Source of the DNA: Porphyromonadaceae bacterium UBA7203
Lineage (GTDB): Bacteria; Bacteroidota; Bacteroidia; Bacteroidales; Muribaculaceae
Direction of reading: 5' to 3'
Length of the DNA stretch: 24,989 bases
Assembly (NCBI GenBank): GCA_002490725.1
Contig: DKUN01000011.1
Location: 1-24,989, forward strand
The notes beneath the pieces were generated by a model. That model did not search any database and was not told the origin of the DNA. It worked only from the letters and a program-made list of their open reading frames with translations. Numbering within the stretch: position 1 is the first letter of the stretch; the number at the start of each line of letters is the position of its first letter. Both the position numbers and the translations under genes were made by a program. Positions 22,295-24,989 of this stretch are shown here, one piece after another.

Positions 22295-23149
22295 TCAGTT
22301 GCTTCTGAGTGTGAACTTGATGGGCAGGGTGTGCCAAACGCGTACGTTCTGACCATTCATCTTACCGGGGATGAATTTGGGCATCGACTTAACCACGCGC
22401 ACTGCCTCTTTGTCGAGGTCGGGGTCCACACCACGCACTACCTTTACTTCGCCTACAGAGCCGTCTTTCTCAACCACGAACTGTACGACAACGCGGCCTT
22501 GAATGTTGTTCTGTGCGGCAATTTCGGGATAGCGGATGTTCTTGTTCAGGTATTTGTAGAGCTCAGCTTCGCCGCCGGGGAATTTGGGCGATTCTTCAAC
22601 CGCGGTGAAGATTTTTTCAGGTTCGGGAGCCTTCTTTTCTTCAACTACAACTTCGTCGCGCACTTCGCGAACAACGGTAACGTCGTCGGTACCTTTGTCA
22701 AAGTCGGTTGCGCCGAATGCGGTTTCAGTCTGAGTCAGTTCCTCCTGGTTCTTCACTTCGTCTTCCTTGGTCACTTCGCTGTCGTCAACGATGGCGATTT
22801 CGGTTACCTTTACGGTGTTGAGCACTTCTTCAGGAAGCACTTCTTCCACCTCGGGTTCTTCGAAGCGTTCTTCGGGTTCTTCTTCAGGTTCGGGTTCGTC
22901 CTGAGTGGTGTCGACGCTTACCATCTCCTGCTCGGCTTCGCCGGTGATGGTCTCTTCGGCCCTTTCGATTTGGCTGACAAACAGCGAAACGATGAGGAAC
23001 ACTGCGATGACCACAACGACTGAAAGCATTGCGATGTTGTGACGACGGGCGCTCTGTGTGCGGAGTTCGTATGCGCCGAACTCTTTGTTCTTACCTTCAA
23101 ATATAATGTCGGTCCATTCACGCGATGACAAATCTACGTCTTTAGCCAT
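22295..23149 (-). CDS. tonB: Energy transducer TonB
   Basis: This 284-residue protein has the Bacteroidales TonB layout. A cytoplasmic N-terminus (MAKDVDLSSREWTDIIFEGKNKEFGAYELR) precedes one membrane helix at about residues 40-59. A long periplasmic Glu/Pro-rich linker (about 75-115) and an acidic spacer come next. The TonB_C domain (about 195-284) contains KYLNKNIRYPEIAAQNNIQGRV, VVQFVVEKDGSVGEVKVVRG and the final WHTLPIKFTLR. It couples the ExbB/ExbD proton motor to outer-membrane TonB-dependent (SusC-like) receptors. The linker is mostly Glu-Pro, not the Lys-Pro/Glu-Pro mix of E. coli. It is last in the exbB-exbD-exbD-tonB cluster, 45 bases after the second exbD. Confidence 0.94.
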   Translation of the reverse strand: MAKDVDLSSREWTDIIFEGKNKEFGAYELRTQSARRHNIAMLSVVVVIAVFLIVSLFVSQIERAEETITGEAEQEMVSVDTTQDEPEPEEEPEERFEEPEVEEVLPEEVLNTVKVTEIAIVDDSEVTKEDEVKNQEELTQTETAFGATDFDKGTDDVTVVREVRDEVVVEEKKAPEPEKIFTAVEESPKFPGGEAELYKYLNKNIRYPEIAAQNNIQGRVVVQFVVEKDGSVGEVKVVRGVDPDLDKEAVRVVKSMPKFIPGKMNGQNVRVWHTLPIKFTLRSN

Positions 23150-23194
23150 AATACTTTTGCTTTTTACGGGTTAAACTTAATTTTTCATCACATA

Positions 23195-23977
23195 TCAGAG
23201 CTTGCCCTGAGTTTTCAGGTAAGACATGATCAACAGAGAGTCGGTAGAATTGATGTTGTCAATCTGGTAGCGCGAAATCTGGTTGAGCTGCATCTCGTCG
23301 AGAGCCGAGATCACACTTTCGTAGCTGGCGTTGGGGCCTGCCTTGATGATGATGACGGGACGGGTGAGAGTGGAGTCATTGCGGATTTCACGGGCACGAG
23401 CCTTGAAGACGGAGTCGTTGGCTTCCTTGGTGGCGCCGAGACGTTCTTCTTTCCATTCCAGCTTGAGCGCGTCAATTTTCTTGAGCACTTCTTTGTTACG
23501 TTCGTGAAGGATTGCGCGGATACCGTTGGTCTGGCCGTTGGTGTTGCCGCGGAAGCGCTGTTCTTTGAGTTTGAGCTTGTCGGCGTCGATAAAGTTGTCT
23601 TTGTCGAGGTCGTTGTCGGCAAACGTGCCTTCAAAGGGCTTTCCTTCGTAGTAGTAAACTATGTGCTTGGGGTAGGTGGCGCCGGTTGCTGCGTCTTCTT
23701 CCATAACGACGTGGCCTTGCTCGTCGCGTTCGGTGTCGAGAATCAGCGTCACTGCTTCGGACTGCTTGGTTTTGTTCTGCTGGCTCTGCTCGAGTTTTTC
23801 GTTCGAGGGCAGGGCAATCTGCAGTGTCTGCGACTTAATCATCGTGGTGCAGAGCATGAAGAACGTAATCAGCAGCATGTTCATATCCACCATAGGCGTA
23901 AAGTCTACGTGAATCTGCATCTTCTTCTGGGCGCCTTTTTTCTTGCCGCCCTTGTCGGATTGTTCTATCTGTGCCAT
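23195..23977 (-). CDS. ExbD-family biopolymer transport protein (second, long form)
   Basis: This 260-residue inner-membrane protein has a basic cytoplasmic N-terminus, one membrane helix at about 28-48 and the conserved proton-path Asp31 in FTPMVDMNMLL. It has a large periplasmic part. E. coli ExbD is 141 residues. The extra length comes from an insert (about residues 75-200) within the periplasmic domain, before the conserved end PVIIIKAGPNASYESVISALDEM. The insert has a helical charged region and a segment resembling a calcium-binding EF-hand/dockerin loop at residues 123-134. It lies five bases after the first exbD. It works with ExbB and TonB in the proton-driven motor. Confidence 0.92.
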   Translation of the reverse strand: MAQIEQSDKGGKKKGAQKKMQIHVDFTPMVDMNMLLITFFMLCTTMIKSQTLQIALPSNEKLEQSQQNKTKQSEAVTLILDTERDEQGHVVMEEDAATGATYPKHIVYYYEGKPFEGTFADNDLDKDNFIDADKLKLKEQRFRGNTNGQTNGIRAILHERNKEVLKKIDALKLEWKEERLGATKEANDSVFKARAREIRNDSTLTRPVIIIKAGPNASYESVISALDEMQLNQISRYQIDNINSTDSLLIMSYLKTQGKL

Positions 23978-23982
23978 AATGA

Positions 23983-24783
23983 TTATTCGTTTTCAGATTT
24001 GAGCGCAGTCATGAGGCTGAACTTGTTGAGCTTGAGGGTCTGGAGGTTGTCGAGCACGACGTGCATCACGCTGTAGGGGGTGTCTTTGTCACCCTTGATT
24101 GCGATGCCTTCGCCGGTTTTCTTGATCGCCTCGAAGAATCGGGGGTTGGGAGCGATGGCCTCGCCCTTGCCGTTGACAGTGCCGTTGTTGCGGTAGTCCT
24201 GGGCAACGCGCTGCATGGCGTCCATCCAGATCTGGAACTCGTTCAGTTTGGTCAGGTCACGGTTGTCATTGATAGGAATTCCGACTTTGTTGGGGTCAAA
24301 TTCCTTCATGATTTTATCCTGTTCGGTTGTGGGCAGGCTCAGGAAGGCAGGAAGGTCCTTCATGGGCATACCGAACATGCCGAGTTTGGAGAAAGCCGTT
24401 ACCTGGTCGGCTGTGAAGTTGACTTTTGCTTCGGGGTGACGCTCGTTGTAGAGGCGGTTTGCCTCAATCAGCAGGTCACGGCGAACTTTTTCGCTCGAGT
24501 AGGCCGAGTCCTCGTCACCGGTGATGCCGATGAATACCTTGCCTTCGACAGTGCGGTTCAGCGAACCGTCGCTCTTGGCTTCAGCGCCGCTGACCAGGAT
24601 GGTCACGAGGTTAGACATCGGCACCTTGATGTCGCTGACTGAGCTCGGGGTGATAACCGTCGCGGGTTCCTTGGCCAGGAAGGTTGAGGTCAACATGAAG
24701 AAAGTCAACAAAAGAACGGTCACGTCACTCATCGCGGTCATGTCGATGAGTGTGCTCTTTCTTTTAATTTTAGGCTTTCCCAT
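23983..24783 (-). CDS. ExbD-family biopolymer transport protein (first, long form)
   Basis: This 266-residue protein starts MGKPKIKRKSTLIDMTAMSD. One membrane helix (about 20-38) includes the proton-path residue Asp20 in TAMSDVTVLLLTFFML, and a large periplasmic domain ends in TPYSVMHVVLDNLQTLKLNKFSLMTAL. As in the second ExbD, an insert of about 120 residues more than doubles the periplasmic domain compared with E. coli ExbD. Two different ExbD proteins in one cluster are usual in Bacteroidales. They may form a heterodimer inside the ExbB pentamer (inference). It starts 44 bases after the exbB stop. Confidence 0.92.
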   Translation of the reverse strand: MGKPKIKRKSTLIDMTAMSDVTVLLLTFFMLTSTFLAKEPATVITPSSVSDIKVPMSNLVTILVSGAEAKSDGSLNRTVEGKVFIGITGDEDSAYSSEKVRRDLLIEANRLYNERHPEAKVNFTADQVTAFSKLGMFGMPMKDLPAFLSLPTTEQDKIMKEFDPNKVGIPINDNRDLTKLNEFQIWMDAMQRVAQDYRNNGTVNGKGEAIAPNPRFFEAIKKTGEGIAIKGDKDTPYSVMHVVLDNLQTLKLNKFSLMTALKSENE

Positions 24784-24827
24784 ATTACTTGTTTACGGTT
24801 TAAGAGTTGTAGTTAAGTAATAGGGGA

Positions 24828-24989
24828 TTAGTGAGTAGCCTGGAAGGTCTGTACGATTGAGAAACCGATTTCGTCGATGGCGTAGGTGAGGTTGTCAATC
24901 TTGTTGGTGTAGAAGTTGTAGGAGATAACAGCGAAAGCACCAGTTGCGATACCGAATGCGGTATTGATAAGTGCCTCAGAGATACCGGT
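24828..24989 (-). CDS. exbB: ExbB (MotA/TolQ/ExbB proton channel), C-terminal part
   Basis: The minus strand is open from the window edge to TAA at 24828-24830 and encodes 53 residues. The segment TGISEALINTAFGIATGAFA is the conserved end of the MotA/TolQ/ExbB domain (compare 'GISxALxxTAxGLxVAIPA'), followed by VISYNFYTNKIDNLTYAIDE and a short tail. It belongs to the inner-membrane pentameric proton channel that powers TonB. The 5' part lies outside the window. Confidence 0.9.
   Translation of the reverse strand, partial: TGISEALINTAFGIATGAFAVISYNFYTNKIDNLTYAIDEIGFSIVQTFQATH

Noticed and set aside
1..24989. Mobile element, phage, CRISPR or defence island
   Set aside because: Every sizeable gene has a housekeeping, envelope or unknown-conserved identity. 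I saw no transposase, integrase, spacer array or att-like repeat, and the tRNA 3' end is not duplicated nearby.

Overview
The window comes from a moderately GC-rich member of the Bacteroidales (Bacteroidota). Three things point there. Promoter-like sites match the Bacteroidota pattern TTTG-N(18-22)-TAnnTTTG. Family markers include a DUF4923 lipoprotein, a PorE-type OmpA lipoprotein, a GSCFA protein, large ExbD proteins and a TonB beginning MAKDVDLSSREW. Genes are packed with ATGA or TGATG overlaps and few Shine-Dalgarno sites. A gut family such as Muribaculaceae would fit, but I cannot separate it from other GC-rich Bacteroidales without a search. The content is chromosomal and mostly core or housekeeping. 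I see no insertion sequence, phage, integrase, CRISPR array, toxin-antitoxin pair or defence locus.

Left part, + strand (1-3795): the tail of an unidentified gene, trigger factor (tig) with a strong terminator, then a promoter and a three-gene unit of a YihX-like HAD phosphatase, bifunctional RibF and the t6A dehydratase TcdA. TcdA meets the next leftward operon tail to tail with a 26-base overlap.

Middle-left, - strand (8309 to 3770): a tight operon of an FtsB/DivIC-like division protein, a small four-helix membrane protein, CoaX (type III pantothenate kinase), an outer-membrane beta-barrel protein, LptC and a CNNM/CBS/CorC membrane protein. It mixes cell division, CoA synthesis and envelope/LPS export. 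Upstream lie a DUF1846 gene, a YitT-family membrane protein gene with its own promoter, and a tRNA-Pro(GGG) with its own promoter and a perfect 17-bp terminator stem.

Middle-right, - strand (19454 to 11184): a small protein of unknown function, RsmI, a coiled-coil lipoprotein, a GC hairpin, a DUF4923 lipoprotein, the K+ channel subunit TrkH/KtrB, its RCK regulator KtrA/TrkA, a PorE-like peptidoglycan-binding lipoprotein and a GSCFA protein.

Right part, - strand: a coupled GT39 - GT2 - LABN trio (22144 to 19507) that looks like a machine for decorating lipid A or another periplasmic acceptor through a polyprenyl-phosphate sugar. Last comes the TonB energy system exbB(partial)-exbD-exbD-tonB (24989 to 22295), ending in a hairpin terminator.

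The most interesting points are the GT39-GT2-LABN trio, promoter boxes that almost touch the start codons of three - strand operons (possible leaderless mRNAs), the HAD-ribF-tcdA coupling, an EF-hand-like loop in one ExbD, the PorE architecture with no other secretion genes in view, and the convergent overlap at 3770-3795. I found no clear candidate for a wholly new system.
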